From positions 1 to 64,000 of the forward strand of contig JBBQFQ010000028.1 of assembly GCA_038322235.1 (NCBI GenBank): 64,000 nt of DNA, given 5' to 3'. The translations under genes were made by a program, and so were the position numbers. Under the pieces are notes generated by a model. The model had not been told where the DNA came from and did not search any database. It saw only the letters and a list, made by a program, of their open reading frames with translations. This DNA is from SZAS-18 sp038322235 (lineage in GTDB: Bacteria; Verrucomicrobiota; Verrucomicrobiia; Chthoniobacterales; SZAS-18). The number at the start of each line of letters is the position of its first letter. The stretch's first letter is position 1. Below, piece by piece: positions 26,406-35,572 of the stretch.

Positions 26406-27139
26406 TGCAACCGCGAGCGCCGCGTCAGCTCGTGATGGCAGGCGCGTTCGCGCTCGTGGTGGCGATGTCGCTCGCGGCGGCGGGGCCGGAGTATTCGGCC
26501 GCGGCGATGGCCGACGAAATCCGGTCATTGCTGCCCGCGCGCGAGGGATCGGTCGACCTAATGACGACGAGCTTGAACCAGCGCGTCGCGGACCTTGGAG
26601 GACGCATGGAGCGAGCCGCCCAGAATAACCGGGAGTGGCTCCTGGCCTACGTGCGGGATCATGCGGACACGAAAGGTCCCCTGCCCTATCATCCAAACTT
26701 CGGCGTCACCGAGGATCAGTATCGGGAGGTCCTCGCGAATACACCCGCACTGAGCCGGCTCGCAGCCGTCCGTCTCCAGATCGTCGAACCTTCTCCGGGC
26801 GTCATCTCATTCACCGGCGATCCGGAGGTTTTCGATCTCTCGCGGCTGGAGCTGCGCATCCGTGACCTCTCGCTCCAGACCCCTTTTGGTGTGATCAAGG
26901 GACCGGAAGTGGTGAAGGTCGATGGCACTGGTGGATTGATGGGCTCGCACTCCGGATTTCGCTGGTCGCTGGAAGAGGGAACAGCCGAATCGGCGAACCT
27001 CACCGTTGTCTCGCTTTTGCTGGGGAGGCAGTCCGCGAGCGGAAAACACTTCCTCCATTACAGGGCGGGCCAGGTCGTGAATGGACGTTCCACGGCGGAC
27101 GTGAACGTGATCATCCTCTTCGATCCGCCGAAGCACTGA
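26405..27139 (+). CDS. Secreted protein of unknown function
   Basis: The start codon overlaps the stop of the CoA-transferase gene by one base. The N-terminus (RQLVMAGAFALVVAMSLAAA) looks like a signal peptide. The mature 220 residues contain QRVADLGGRMERAAQNNREW, PLPYHPNFGVTEDQYREVLA and a beta-rich part ending HFLHYRAGQVVNGRSTADVN. I recognise no domain. Whether it works with the CoA-transferase is unknown; the coupling suggests co-expression. Confidence 0.65.
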   Translation: MQPRAPRQLVMAGAFALVVAMSLAAAGPEYSAAAMADEIRSLLPAREGSVDLMTTSLNQRVADLGGRMERAAQNNREWLLAYVRDHADTKGPLPYHPNFGVTEDQYREVLANTPALSRLAAVRLQIVEPSPGVISFTGDPEVFDLSRLELRIRDLSLQTPFGVIKGPEVVKVDGTGGLMGSHSGFRWSLEEGTAESANLTVVSLLLGRQSASGKHFLHYRAGQVVNGRSTADVNVIILFDPPKH

Positions 27140-27160
27140 TGCGGCGAAGCTCGCTGCCAA

Positions 27161-29347
27161 TTATTGCGGGGAGAGCAGGTCACGCATGCGGGCGGAGAAC
27201 GCTCGCGGCGTGAACGGCTTCGCAATAAACATCGTTGGCCCGTCGCCCGCGAGATCGAGCGACACCTCTGGTTCCACGTATCCGCTGATCACGGCCAGCG
27301 GCATTCCCGGGCAGAGGGCACGAACCGTCCGTGCCGCATCCGATCCACCCATCCCGGGCATGGCATAATCCATCACGACGGCGCGAATTGACGAGCCCAG
27401 CCGACGAATGACCTCCACGGCTTCTTCGCCGCTCGTCACCGCCGTCACCTCAAATCCCATGCGCTCGAGGGTCTGCTGAACGACGCAAAGAACGCCAGGT
27501 TCGTCGTCGGCCACCAACACCCGCCCATGGCCGCGCCACTCGGTCGCCGCCTCCGTCGTCGTGTTCTGACGCGTCTCCGCGACCTTGGAGACAGGGAGGA
27601 AGACGCGCATCTCCGTGCCTTCCTCGGGAGCCGACCGCACCGAAATCGCGCCACCATGGAGTCGCACGATCCCGAGGAGCACGGCCAATCCGAGGCCGTG
27701 CCCGGTAACCTTTGTCGTGAAGAACGGGTCGAAGATGCGGTCACGAGTCATCGCATCCATTCCGACGCCGTTGTCACACACGGTGAGCTCGACAAAATCT
27801 CCCGGGCGAGCGCCAAGTTCGAGTCGGCTCTCCGCCAGATCTGCGCGTCCGAGCCGGCGGATTGCGGTTCGGACTGTGAGCTCGCCGCTTCCGACCGGCA
27901 TCGCATCGGCGGCGTTGACGAGGAGGTTTAGCGCGATCTGCTGCAACTGGACGCGATCGCCGCGCACCGGGGGAAGCCGATCGACGAGTTCGAGCCGCAG
28001 ACGAATCGTCTTCGGAATGCGACCGGCTGAGAGACTAATCGTCTCGCGCACGAGCTCGCTCAGATCCACGTTTTCGACCTTCCCGGGTGTCCGCCCGGCG
28101 AACGACAACATTTGCCGGCACAACTCGGCGGCTCGGTCGGAGGCAAGCTCGATCTCGCTGAGGAAGCGACCCAGTTCCGGCGGCGTGCCCGGTCTTCCGC
28201 GGGCGAGCGCGGCGTTACCGAGAATCACGGTCAGGAGGTTGTTGAAATCGTGCGCGATACCGCCAGCGAGGATCCCGAGACTCTCGAACTTCTGCGACTC
28301 CTCGAGCTTCCGCTCGCTGGCGCGAAGCGCATCCGACGCCGATCGGGACTCCGCCTGCAGCGAGCTCACGAGCAGCGAGGAGATCATGGATACGGCGACG
28401 AAGCTCTGGAGCATCCAGACGTTTTCCGCGATGGAGGGCGCCCGAAATGGCCCGGATTCCCAGACGAGCGATTGAATCGCCGCAGCGGCCACGATGCCGC
28501 CGGCTCCCGTCGCGCCCCGAAGTCCGAAGCGGACCGAGGACCAGATCAGGAAGGGAAACGTCAGAAAGGCGAGCGGGAATGCGGACCAAGTCGCGCCGAA
28601 GTTCCGCGCGAAGACGATCTGACAGGCGAGGATCAGACCGATGCCGAGAAGGGCGGCCTCGACGTAGCGCCAGGCCGCCCAAGCGCGGGGACGCCATCCG
28701 ATCCACGCGAGCGCGAGGGGCGCGACGACGAGAGTGCCGAGGGCGTCACCGGCCCACCACGTTCGCCAGACCAAACCGAAATGGTCCGGAGGGAGATAGC
28801 CGCTGGCCTGCATCGAGATCGTCCCGAGCAGCGCCCCCGCGAGTGTCGGCAGGATGCAAGCGACGGCGATCAAAGCCGTCACGTCGCGAATGCGATCCAT
28901 GGCGTTTCGAAATCCACACCCGCGATCGAGCAGAAATGCTCCCAACCACGCGGCAAGTGTATTCCCGAGGGCAATTCCGGTGGCACCAAGGAGTGGCACG
29001 GGCATCGCAGAAGTCGCGTTGGCCAGGAAGGCTCCGAGCGCGACGCCCGGCCAAAGTCCGCGTCCGCCGAGGAGCAGGGCCGCCAGCGCCAGACCGGAGG
29101 GAGGCCAGACGGGCGAGACGTTCGGGACGACGTTCGCGAAGGCAAAACCAAATCGCGCCGCGGCGATGTACACCCCGGCGAGGACAGCGACTCCCACGGC
29201 CCGTTCCACGATCGGCGTCACGGACTCACTTAGCCACTTCGGCGAGTGGGCGAAAGCGCGATCTTCCCGCCAAAACTCTCTCGACACGCGCGCCTCGCAA
29301 AGGAGAGTCGGGACGCGCGGACCGGATCCCCCTTCCGGGTTCGCCAT
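27161..29347 (-). CDS. MASE1-type membrane sensor hybrid histidine kinase with C-terminal receiver
   Basis: The 728-residue protein has an N-terminal block of about eight hydrophobic helices with the MASE1 signature AARFGFAFANVVPNVSPVWP followed by PSGLALAALLLGGRGLWPGV. A short coiled linker leads to the phospho-acceptor His in LGILAGGIAHDFNNLLTVIL, an NtrB-like HisKA. The ATP domain shows LNLLVNAADAMP (N box), VCDNGVGMD and TGHGLGLAVLLGIV. A receiver follows with VADDEPGVL and the phospho-Asp in AVVMDYAMPGMGG. The ATG at MANPEGGSGPRVP is preferred, since an upstream in-frame extension would run antisense through the E1 beta gene. The ligand is unknown. Confidence 0.92.
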   Translation of the reverse strand: MANPEGGSGPRVPTLLCEARVSREFWREDRAFAHSPKWLSESVTPIVERAVGVAVLAGVYIAAARFGFAFANVVPNVSPVWPPSGLALAALLLGGRGLWPGVALGAFLANATSAMPVPLLGATGIALGNTLAAWLGAFLLDRGCGFRNAMDRIRDVTALIAVACILPTLAGALLGTISMQASGYLPPDHFGLVWRTWWAGDALGTLVVAPLALAWIGWRPRAWAAWRYVEAALLGIGLILACQIVFARNFGATWSAFPLAFLTFPFLIWSSVRFGLRGATGAGGIVAAAAIQSLVWESGPFRAPSIAENVWMLQSFVAVSMISSLLVSSLQAESRSASDALRASERKLEESQKFESLGILAGGIAHDFNNLLTVILGNAALARGRPGTPPELGRFLSEIELASDRAAELCRQMLSFAGRTPGKVENVDLSELVRETISLSAGRIPKTIRLRLELVDRLPPVRGDRVQLQQIALNLLVNAADAMPVGSGELTVRTAIRRLGRADLAESRLELGARPGDFVELTVCDNGVGMDAMTRDRIFDPFFTTKVTGHGLGLAVLLGIVRLHGGAISVRSAPEEGTEMRVFLPVSKVAETRQNTTTEAATEWRGHGRVLVADDEPGVLCVVQQTLERMGFEVTAVTSGEEAVEVIRRLGSSIRAVVMDYAMPGMGGSDAARTVRALCPGMPLAVISGYVEPEVSLDLAGDGPTMFIAKPFTPRAFSARMRDLLSPQ

Positions 29348-29359
29348 CCCTCCCCTCCC

Positions 29360-30328
29360 ATGGCCGTTACCTATCTCGAAGCCATTCGCACCGCTCAAGC
29401 CAAGGCGCTCGCTGATGACGAGCGTGTCTTCATCTATGGCCAGGACGTCGGCGCCTTCGGGGGAGCGTTCAAGGCGACCAAAGGGCTCGCCATCGCGCAC
29501 CCTGGCCGCGTCATGGACTCGCCGATCAGCGAGGACGCCAGCATCGGACTCGCGATTGGCGCCGCAATTGAGGGCATGCGCCCGATCATCGAAATGCAGT
29601 TCGCAGATTTTTCGAGCGTCGCATTCAGCCAGATTGTGAACCAAGCGGGGACGCAGTTCTATCGCACCGGCGTCCGGTGTCCCATCGTCGTCCGGCTCCC
29701 GAGCGGCGGGACACCGGGCGGCGGCCCCTTCCACTCGCAGAACATGGAGGCCATCTACGCGCACTATCCGGGACTAGTGGTCATGACTCCGGCGACGGTC
29801 GAGGATGCCTATCACCTCCTCCTTGAGGCGATCGCGCTCGACGATCCGGTCATCTTTTGCGAGCACAAGCACCTCTACAACCACCTCAAGGCGGAGCGAC
29901 TGCCAGAACGCAGCGACCTACCGCCGAACAAGGCGCGAATCGCGCGCGCGGGGCGCGACGCGACCGTCGTAGCGCACGGTGCCATGCTCCACGAGGCACT
30001 CACTTCGGCGGGCGACCTCGCGCGCGAGGGTTGGCAGATCGAAGTGGTGGACCTTCGCGTGGTGAAGCCGCTCGATAGTGAGACGGTTATCGCCTCCGTC
30101 GCGCGGACGGGACGACTCCTCGCCGTCGGCGAAAACTCCCCGTGGGGTGGCGTTAGTGCTGAGGTGGTCTCGCGCGTCGTGTCTGATGGTTTCCAGTATC
30201 TCGACGCGCCCCCGCGTCGGCTGAACTGCAAGGACACGCCCGTCCCCTATCATCCAAATCTTTGGGCCGCCCATCGTCCGAATGCCGCGGAAATAACCCG
30301 GGAGCTGAAAGAACTCCTCAAGTTCTAG
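29360..30328 (+). CDS. pdhB: TPP-dependent dehydrogenase E1 component, beta subunit (pyruvate dehydrogenase-like)
   Basis: The 322-residue protein matches the E1 beta family throughout: TYLEAIRTAQAKALADDERV, YGQDVGAFGGAFKATKGLA, PISEDASIGLAIGAAIEGMR (Glu near the TPP site), EMQFADFSSVAFSQIVNQAG and the C-terminal RLNCKDTPVPYHPNLWAAHR. It pairs with the E1 alpha product encoded about 20 kb upstream to decarboxylate the 2-oxoacid. The E2 gene follows 167 bp downstream. It is divergent from the histidine kinase gene, leaving only about 12 bp between start codons, so its promoter must overlap the kinase coding region. Confidence 0.92.
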   Translation: MAVTYLEAIRTAQAKALADDERVFIYGQDVGAFGGAFKATKGLAIAHPGRVMDSPISEDASIGLAIGAAIEGMRPIIEMQFADFSSVAFSQIVNQAGTQFYRTGVRCPIVVRLPSGGTPGGGPFHSQNMEAIYAHYPGLVVMTPATVEDAYHLLLEAIALDDPVIFCEHKHLYNHLKAERLPERSDLPPNKARIARAGRDATVVAHGAMLHEALTSAGDLAREGWQIEVVDLRVVKPLDSETVIASVARTGRLLAVGENSPWGGVSAEVVSRVVSDGFQYLDAPPRRLNCKDTPVPYHPNLWAAHRPNAAEITRELKELLKF

Positions 30329-30495
30329 AAGCCGCGGCCAGGTTTCGCGGGCGCGCGACGCAGACCCTCGCGGTTTCGGCGAGTCGGGAGCTTTCCCGGT
30401 TCAGCGCAATGTCCATGATTCAGGATCCAAAATTTTTCCAGCGCTCCCTTCGTTCGTCAGGCCCACGTCTTCTTCGAGTTCCTCCCCCTTCCGTC

Positions 30496-31773
30496 ATGCG
30501 CATTCCAATTCTCATGCCCCAGCTCGGCGAATCCATGGCCGAGGCAACCGTCGTCAGTATCGGCATCAAGCCGACGGACACCGTCAAAGCCGATCAGGAC
30601 ATTCTTGAGGTCGAGACAAACAAGGCCGTGTTCCAGGTGACATCTTCCTGCGACGGCGAAATCTCGGAAGTTCTTGTGGAGCGGGGCGGCACTTACGGCG
30701 TCGGAGCGGTGCTCGGCTACATTGAAGCGACGGAGGCGGAGGTCGAAAAACGGGGCCTTGGTCGGTCCGTTTCCGCGCCGGCCACCTCGGCCCAGCTCGC
30801 CTCCGTGCCCTTGGAGGCCGAGGAAGGGGCGGCGATGCATGGGAGCCCCGATTGGAATCCACCTGTCTGGGCTACCGGCCAGTATGCGTCCGCCCCGGGC
30901 CAGCTGATCGATAAGCCGCTCCCGTCCCACTCACCCGCCATTCCCGCGCGCGGCGGCGGAGCGGCGAACGGATTTCTCTCGCCCCGAGTGCGGGCGCGAA
31001 TGAGTGAGGCCGGATTGAAGGAGGCGGATCTCGCCGCGATCACCGCGACGGGCGCGGGCGGACGCGTCACGTCCGACGACCTCGAAAAATTCCTCTTTCA
31101 ACTGCAGGCGAACGAGGTGCAGCCCGCCATGCCGATGCGACTCTCTGTCTCCGACGCGATGCGCCGGAGTTGGTCGAGGCCGCTGGCCACGGTCGGCCGG
31201 CTCGTGAAGCTTGACGCCCTCCTCGCCCACCGCAGCGCGCAGCCGGACCCAAAGCCCGGTCCTGCCCTCTATGCCGCGCGAGCGCTCGCGATCGCCCTCG
31301 CGGAGGATCGGGTCGCTGCCGCCCGCCTCATCGGAAACAAGCTCGTGATCCCAAAGTCGATCGATGTCGGCTGCGCCGTCGAGGTGGAGGACGGCATCAT
31401 GGTGCCGGTGCTCCGCAAGGCGGACACGAAGACGCTTCGCGAACTCGTCGGTCCCTACCGCGAACTCGTCGAGGCGGCCCGGAAACGGGCCCTGTCTCCG
31501 GACGCGTTCGCCGGGTCGATCGCATCGGTCACGAACTACGGTCCGTTCGATCTCGACTGGGCGACGCCCATTCCGCTCCCGGACGAAACGCTTATTCTCG
31601 GGCTCGGAGCGACGCGAAAACATCCCGAGTGGGACGACGAGATCGAGGATTGGATGCCTTTCCACAAGGCCACGCTCACGCTGACCTTCGATCATCGGAT
31701 TCTGGATGGCGGTCGCGCTGGCCGCCTGATGGCCCGCATCGTCGCGCTGCTGGAAAAACCGGACTCTCTTTGA
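30496..31773 (+). CDS. pdhC: Dihydrolipoamide acyltransferase, E2 component
   Basis: Domain order is standard. A single lipoyl domain (residues 1 to about 80) has the lipoylated Lys in DILEVETNKAVFQVTSSCDG. A flexible Ala/Pro linker leads to the peripheral subunit-binding domain (about 155 to 195) with FLSPRVRARMSEAGLKEADL and TGAGGRVTSDDLEKFL. The catalytic domain ends in LTLTFDHRILDGGRAGRLM, containing the active-site HxxxDG. The 425-residue length fits a one-lipoyl E2. No E3 gene is present in the window. The start at MRIPILMPQLGESM is the family's normal one. Confidence 0.93.
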   Translation: MRIPILMPQLGESMAEATVVSIGIKPTDTVKADQDILEVETNKAVFQVTSSCDGEISEVLVERGGTYGVGAVLGYIEATEAEVEKRGLGRSVSAPATSAQLASVPLEAEEGAAMHGSPDWNPPVWATGQYASAPGQLIDKPLPSHSPAIPARGGGAANGFLSPRVRARMSEAGLKEADLAAITATGAGGRVTSDDLEKFLFQLQANEVQPAMPMRLSVSDAMRRSWSRPLATVGRLVKLDALLAHRSAQPDPKPGPALYAARALAIALAEDRVAAARLIGNKLVIPKSIDVGCAVEVEDGIMVPVLRKADTKTLRELVGPYRELVEAARKRALSPDAFAGSIASVTNYGPFDLDWATPIPLPDETLILGLGATRKHPEWDDEIEDWMPFHKATLTLTFDHRILDGGRAGRLMARIVALLEKPDSL

Positions 31774-31808
31774 GGCTGGGGGTCCCGCGATCGGGTGGGC
31801 ACCGACGC

Positions 31809-32366
31809 TCAATTCAGGGACGGGTCCTCAGGCTTCACGGCCATCATTTGATACTCGCCCCCAAGCCGGAAAAGTGTCTGGGCCCAAAGCTTCGAGGAGC
31901 CGTCGAGGGCGAAAGAATCAGCGACGGGATCCGCCAGGATCCACGCACCCTGCTCGATCTCGGACTCGAGTTGGCCTTCCGTCCAGCCGGCGTAACCCAC
32001 GAACGCCCGTAAGTCGCCTGGCTCTCCGCGTTCGAGAATCTCGCACACCTGTTCGAGGCCGAGCGCGTGTTGCACGCTCGCCACTTTCATCCGCGAGTCG
32101 TACGTGAAATTCGTAAAGATCAGCCGATCACCCGCGACCGGGCCCCCCTGAAACGCCGGGACCTGCGTGAGCGCGTCGGCTGCGTCGTTCTCGGGAAGAA
32201 AGTCGGCCGCAGTCTGTTCGAGTCGACGGTTAAGGATCACTCCGAAGCTGCCGTCCTCGACATCGTGCTGGCAAAGAAAGATTACTGTCCGGCGAAAATT
32301 CGGGTCGTGCAGGCTGGCGTGCGCGATGAGCAGCCGGCCGGTGAGATCGCGGAAGGGCGCGGCCAT
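31809..32366 (-). CDS. YqgE/AlgH family (UPF0301) protein
   Basis: The 185-residue protein carries the family landmarks GRLLIAHASLHDPNFRRTVI, FLCQHDVEDGSFGVILNR, FQGGPVAGDRLIF, FVGYAGWTEGQLESEIEQGA and W near ILADPVADSF. AlgH proteins affect alginate production in Pseudomonas, but the biochemical role is unknown. It is encoded 6 bp downstream of the ChaN-like lipoprotein gene, so the two are likely in one transcript. Confidence 0.93.
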   Translation of the reverse strand: MAAPFRDLTGRLLIAHASLHDPNFRRTVIFLCQHDVEDGSFGVILNRRLEQTAADFLPENDAADALTQVPAFQGGPVAGDRLIFTNFTYDSRMKVASVQHALGLEQVCEILERGEPGDLRAFVGYAGWTEGQLESEIEQGAWILADPVADSFALDGSSKLWAQTLFRLGGEYQMMAVKPEDPSLN

Positions 32367-32371
32367 GGGAG

Positions 32372-33259
32372 CTACATGCGTCCACCCCCGCCGGGACGAT
32401 TGCTGGTCGCGAGCGGTGGCGCCCCGGCGTCAATCGGTGTCTCCCCCGGGAGGAGAATGACCTGCCCAGCGCGGGGAAGTTTTTGGCGAACGTAGGGAGG
32501 GATTCCGAAACCGCCTTCCACATGTCCGCGACCGACGAAGACGACAATCTTTTGCCGGGGCGATCGCTTGCGGGCCTGCACGATCCGCTCCGCCATCGTT
32601 TGGTCCCAGAGCACTTGGGCTCGATAATATTTCGCGTAGTCGATCCCTGCTCCGGGATGGGCGCCCATTTGCGATGTGAAATGCTCGAGACCCCCAGATT
32701 GCGAGACATACCCTTCTGGAATGAGCTTTCGCTCCGCCGCAGTCAGTGTCTCGCCCTGGGCGATTTTTCGGGACATGCCATTCGGGGCGTTCAACGCGAT
32801 GGAGCTAATTCCGGCAAGTTGCGACCAGCGCAGCATTTTCTCATAAATCGGGGAGTATCGTCCCCAACTTTTCACGAAATCGGTTTCCGCCAAGAGCTGC
32901 GCCGTCTCGAGCCGCCGGGCGATCCAATCATCCAGCCGCGGCTGTCGCGGAAATTCGAACATCTCCCAGCCGATCGCAAAATCGACCCCCCGCTCTTTCA
33001 ACCCCTTGATGATCTCGAACTGGTAATCGTGATCCCGCGCCTCCGGATGCCGCTCACCGATGTAGATCACATCGGCCTGCAGAAGCGAAGCCCAGAAGTC
33101 CGCGGACGCGCGCGAAGGGACGTCAGCCGGCGCTGCCGCTCCCTCCTCGGCTCGGGGCAAACTGATCCGTGAATCGACCGAGGCACACGCGGCGAGAGCG
33201 AACGTCGCGAAAACGACAAGTGCCCGCGCTGAGTGGCGGAGAAAGCGCGCGGGAGGCAT
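32372..33259 (-). CDS. ChaN-like haem-binding lipoprotein
   Basis: A lipoprotein signal (VVFATFALAACAS) is followed by the ChaN/DUF399 core: VIYIGERHPEARDHDYQFEI, GWEMFEFPRQPRLDDWIARR, and the late VVFVGRGHVEGGFGIP, where His residues recur in the places where ChaN binds haem. The fold is related to Tiki/EreA-type hydrolases with E/H clusters. A role in iron or haem handling at the envelope is inference from the family. It sits in a minus-strand run with another lipoprotein upstream and AlgH downstream. Confidence 0.85.
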   Translation of the reverse strand: MPPARFLRHSARALVVFATFALAACASVDSRISLPRAEEGAAAPADVPSRASADFWASLLQADVIYIGERHPEARDHDYQFEIIKGLKERGVDFAIGWEMFEFPRQPRLDDWIARRLETAQLLAETDFVKSWGRYSPIYEKMLRWSQLAGISSIALNAPNGMSRKIAQGETLTAAERKLIPEGYVSQSGGLEHFTSQMGAHPGAGIDYAKYYRAQVLWDQTMAERIVQARKRSPRQKIVVFVGRGHVEGGFGIPPYVRQKLPRAGQVILLPGETPIDAGAPPLATSNRPGGGGRM

Positions 33260-33262
33260 TCG

Positions 33263-33718
33263 TCAATTGTTCACGAAATACGCGAAACGCCAGCCACCCT
33301 CATAGATCACGATGCCCGCGCGGTAGCCCCGATAGGTCGGCTGACTGACAAACTCGCGCGGGGACACCATGTATTGCCCGCTGGCCACGAATCGCTCTTT
33401 GAGGACGAGATTGAGCTCAGGCCAGATGTTTTTCTTATCCCAATAATCAAATACGCCGTCTCCCTCACCCGGCGGGTCGAGCCGCCAGCCGAAATTTGGG
33501 GTCATCATGGAGGCGATCATCGGGAGATCGTGCTTCCCCACGGCCAGGCGCAAACGTCCGATGAAAGCCTGAAAATTCTGGTCGCCCGATTGATCCGGAA
33601 TGCTCGTTTTCTCGCGCAACTTCGCGGCCAGCGCCGTCTTTTTCTGCTCCTCCGTTTCGCATCCAGCGAGACAAAGGGCGAGGACGACGGTGACGAGGCT
33701 GGTAAAACGGAATTTCAT
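33263..33718 (-). CDS. Small predicted lipoprotein, unknown function
   Basis: The 151-residue protein begins MKFRFTSLVTVVLALCLAGC, a lipoprotein signal with LAGC lipobox, followed by a Lys/Glu-rich stretch and a folded-looking domain (FIGRLRLAVGKHDLPMIASM; VFDYWDKKNIWPELNLVL; YRGYRAGIVIYEGGWRFAYF). No family is identified. Three bases separate it from the ChaN-like gene downstream, so the two are probably co-translated. Confidence 0.72.
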   Translation of the reverse strand: MKFRFTSLVTVVLALCLAGCETEEQKKTALAAKLREKTSIPDQSGDQNFQAFIGRLRLAVGKHDLPMIASMMTPNFGWRLDPPGEGDGVFDYWDKKNIWPELNLVLKERFVASGQYMVSPREFVSQPTYRGYRAGIVIYEGGWRFAYFVNN

Positions 33719-33887
33719 GGGGATCGCGGAAGAGTACGAACGATGGGGCAGAAGGGAAGCGCGGAAACACGTCTCGTTCGAACTACTCCTTGAGCGCGTC
33801 CGTCGACGCTCATTTTCAACTTTATGGTTGCAGATCCACCGTCACTCCATATCGTCTCCGTCCCCTCTTGGCCGAAAGTTGGAGAAT

Positions 33888-33971
33888 GCGCGGGTGGTGA
33901 AATGGCAGACACGTACGTTTGAGGGGCGTATGCCGAAAGGCATGGGGGTTCGAGTCCCCCCCCGCGCACCA
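33888..33971 (+). tRNA. tRNA-Leu (anticodon GAG)
   Basis: The acceptor GCGCGGG pairs with CCCGCGC, followed by discriminator A and an encoded CCA. The anticodon stem TACGT/GCGTA encloses TTGAGGG, giving GAG. A long variable arm (TGCCGAAAGGCA) marks the type II tRNA, and the T arm is GGGGG-TTCGAGT-CCCCC. It reads CTC/CTT leucine codons. A toxin-antitoxin relic lies just downstream, which would fit use of the tRNA 3' end as an integration site, though no attachment repeat was found. Confidence 0.95.
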
Positions 33972-34000
33972 CTCCCGAGGCCCCGCCTCACCGAATCCAG

Positions 34001-34284
34001 CTAGGGAATGGGATGGATGATCCTGGTATCGGGGATCTCACGGAAGTCCTCGTCATCAGTCCATATGCATGCGCCCACCCGGCGCGCGCAGCAAGCGATC
34101 AGGACGTCCGCCAGCGGAACGATCCGGCCCGTCCGATCCAGCTGCCAAACCGTTCGTTCGACATCCCACAGACCAAGATGGCACGATGTTGGTTCGATCC
34201 CGCGAGCTCGCGGATCGGATCCACTCCCTCCCGGGCTCGGCGGATGTAGTCACTGCTATCGGCGAGAACGGGGCTTGCGGGCAT
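34001..34284 (-). pseudogene. VapC-type PIN-domain toxin relic
   Basis: The first frame reads MPASPVLADSSDYIRRAREG then VDPIRELAGSN, with the first PIN acidic residue in ADSSDYI. After a frame change and loss of about 40 residues the second frame gives ERTVWQLDRTGRIVPLADVL and IACCARRVGACIWTDDEDFR then EIPDTRI, with the remaining acidic residues (PLADVLIA, TDDEDF). Intact VapC toxins have roughly 130 residues, so this copy is shortened and out of frame and cannot be active as RNase. Confidence 0.75.
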
Positions 34285-34364
34285 GGGGGGGGTGGCACAT
34301 CCATCACGCGCGCGGCAGAAAGGTCGTATCCGGGATCGAAGAGCCCCTTGAGTTCTCCGGGCGT

Positions 34365-34530
34365 TTATCCCAATCCGGCCTTGAAAGATTCACTGAAGGA
34401 AGCTCTCCGGACGTACTCCCGAAGGACCAGATCGATCGCCGCGGTCTTCGTCGATGCGCCACCGACATCATCGCGCGCGCGCGAGCAGAGCCTCGTCGAT
34501 CTCGATGGTCAGCTTCACGACTACAACCAT
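34365..34530 (-). pseudogene. VapB-type antitoxin relic
   Basis: The start MVVVVKLTIEIDEALLARAR is the usual ribbon-helix-helix beginning of VapB antitoxins. In the GCGCGCGCGCG run that follows, the frame shifts and reading resumes as DDVGGASTKTAAIDLVLREY then VRRASFSE, including the STKTAA turn typical of the family. The shift inside a dinucleotide repeat suggests slippage, in the cell or in sequencing. It lies directly upstream of the VapC relic in the natural order. Confidence 0.72.
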
Positions 34531-34580
34531 ATAGGTGGTCTCCCGTACTCGTAAGGGACATCGGTCCCCACACCGATCGG

Positions 34581-35345
34581 CTACCGCGCCCGCGGCTCTA
34601 GCGCGTACGTCACCCGGCCCTTTTCGTCGACACTAACATGGCCGGCCTTTGAAAGACTATCCACGACGGCGGTCGCATCCTCGACGGTGATGCCGTGGGC
34701 AAGCCGGGCGACCAGCGTGCTGATGAGTTTCTTCAGCGTCTTCGGGCAATCGGGTGACGCCTTGCGGAGGTGTCCGAGAGCGAGGAGCGACCGATCATCG
34801 AGAACGGGCGGCAGGGCGGGCACCGCCGCCTTCGGCTTGGCGGCTGCGCGCACGCGAGTCCGCGGAACCCGCGTCGCCGCGGGGGCGACCGAGGCCGTTT
34901 TGGTCGCGGCGGGCGCCGGGAGCGCGGGCAGCACGGCTTTGGCCGGTGCGGCCGCTCCCACCATGCGACGGAAGTCGTTATGGCGCTGGGCGCGGATGTT
35001 CCGACTCCGCAGATGAGCGACGAGCGGATCGAAGCCGGTGTCTTTCGAAATGATGTGGAAATAACCCGCCGGATCGATCACGGCCGCGCGACCCATGTAA
35101 TAGGCCAGCGCGAAATCGAGCGCGTTCCGGCCGGAACCCGTGAGCCGCTCGAGCTGCACGGACGAAGAATGCGCGAGGAGCTTCTCGACAAGCGAGACCT
35201 CGAGCTTGGTCTGCCGCGCCCCGACGAGCAGTACGAGCCGAACGTTTGGCCGGTCGAAGAGTCCGAGGTCCACCTCGTGGATGTTTTCGAAATCGACGAA
35301 GACGTAGTCGATGGGCGGCGGAGCGATCAGGGAGTGGGCGGGCAT
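34581..35345 (-). CDS. NYN/PIN-like domain protein with C-terminal helical domain
   Basis: The 254-residue protein starts MPAHSLIAPPPIDYVFVDFE; the VDFENIH segment is the first acidic motif of PIN/NYN-type ribonuclease folds. GSGRNALDFALAYYMGRAAV and HIISKDTGFDPLVAHLRSRN supply further Asp residues in the order seen in this superfamily. A flexible Ala/Pro/Lys linker (residues about 130 to 170) leads to a small helical domain (KTLKKLISTLVARLAHGI; VVDSLSKAGHVSVDEKGRVT) that looks like a winged-helix. It is probably an RNA-cleaving or RNA-binding protein; the target is unknown. Confidence 0.72.
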   Translation of the reverse strand: MPAHSLIAPPPIDYVFVDFENIHEVDLGLFDRPNVRLVLLVGARQTKLEVSLVEKLLAHSSSVQLERLTGSGRNALDFALAYYMGRAAVIDPAGYFHIISKDTGFDPLVAHLRSRNIRAQRHNDFRRMVGAAAPAKAVLPALPAPAATKTASVAPAATRVPRTRVRAAAKPKAAVPALPPVLDDRSLLALGHLRKASPDCPKTLKKLISTLVARLAHGITVEDATAVVDSLSKAGHVSVDEKGRVTYALEPRAR

Positions 35346-35572
35346 GGGCAGGAGAGAAGACTCCAGCATCGAACGTCGAAGGGCGAACGTCGAATCCGGA
35401 AGTTGCGACCTCCCGTTTCACCCACAGGGTCGCGTTTTTTTTGCCGGCTGCCGGCGTTGCTCGCTTGGCGGATTTCGCAGAGGATCACCCGTTTACTCGC
35501 GCCTCGCCAGCCGCCAAATCTCTGCGCGGCAGATCGGTCAAATCACGCGCGAACGTCCACGAGCGTCCCATC

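Noticed and set aside
28112..29233. Plus-strand open frame within the histidine kinase region
   Set aside because: The minus strand encodes HisKA, HATPase and receiver motifs; the plus-strand product is Arg/Glu low complexity.
29348..29764. N-terminal extension of the histidine kinase through the E1 beta gene
   Set aside because: The extra 139 residues have no membrane or sensor character and lie antisense to a conserved gene.
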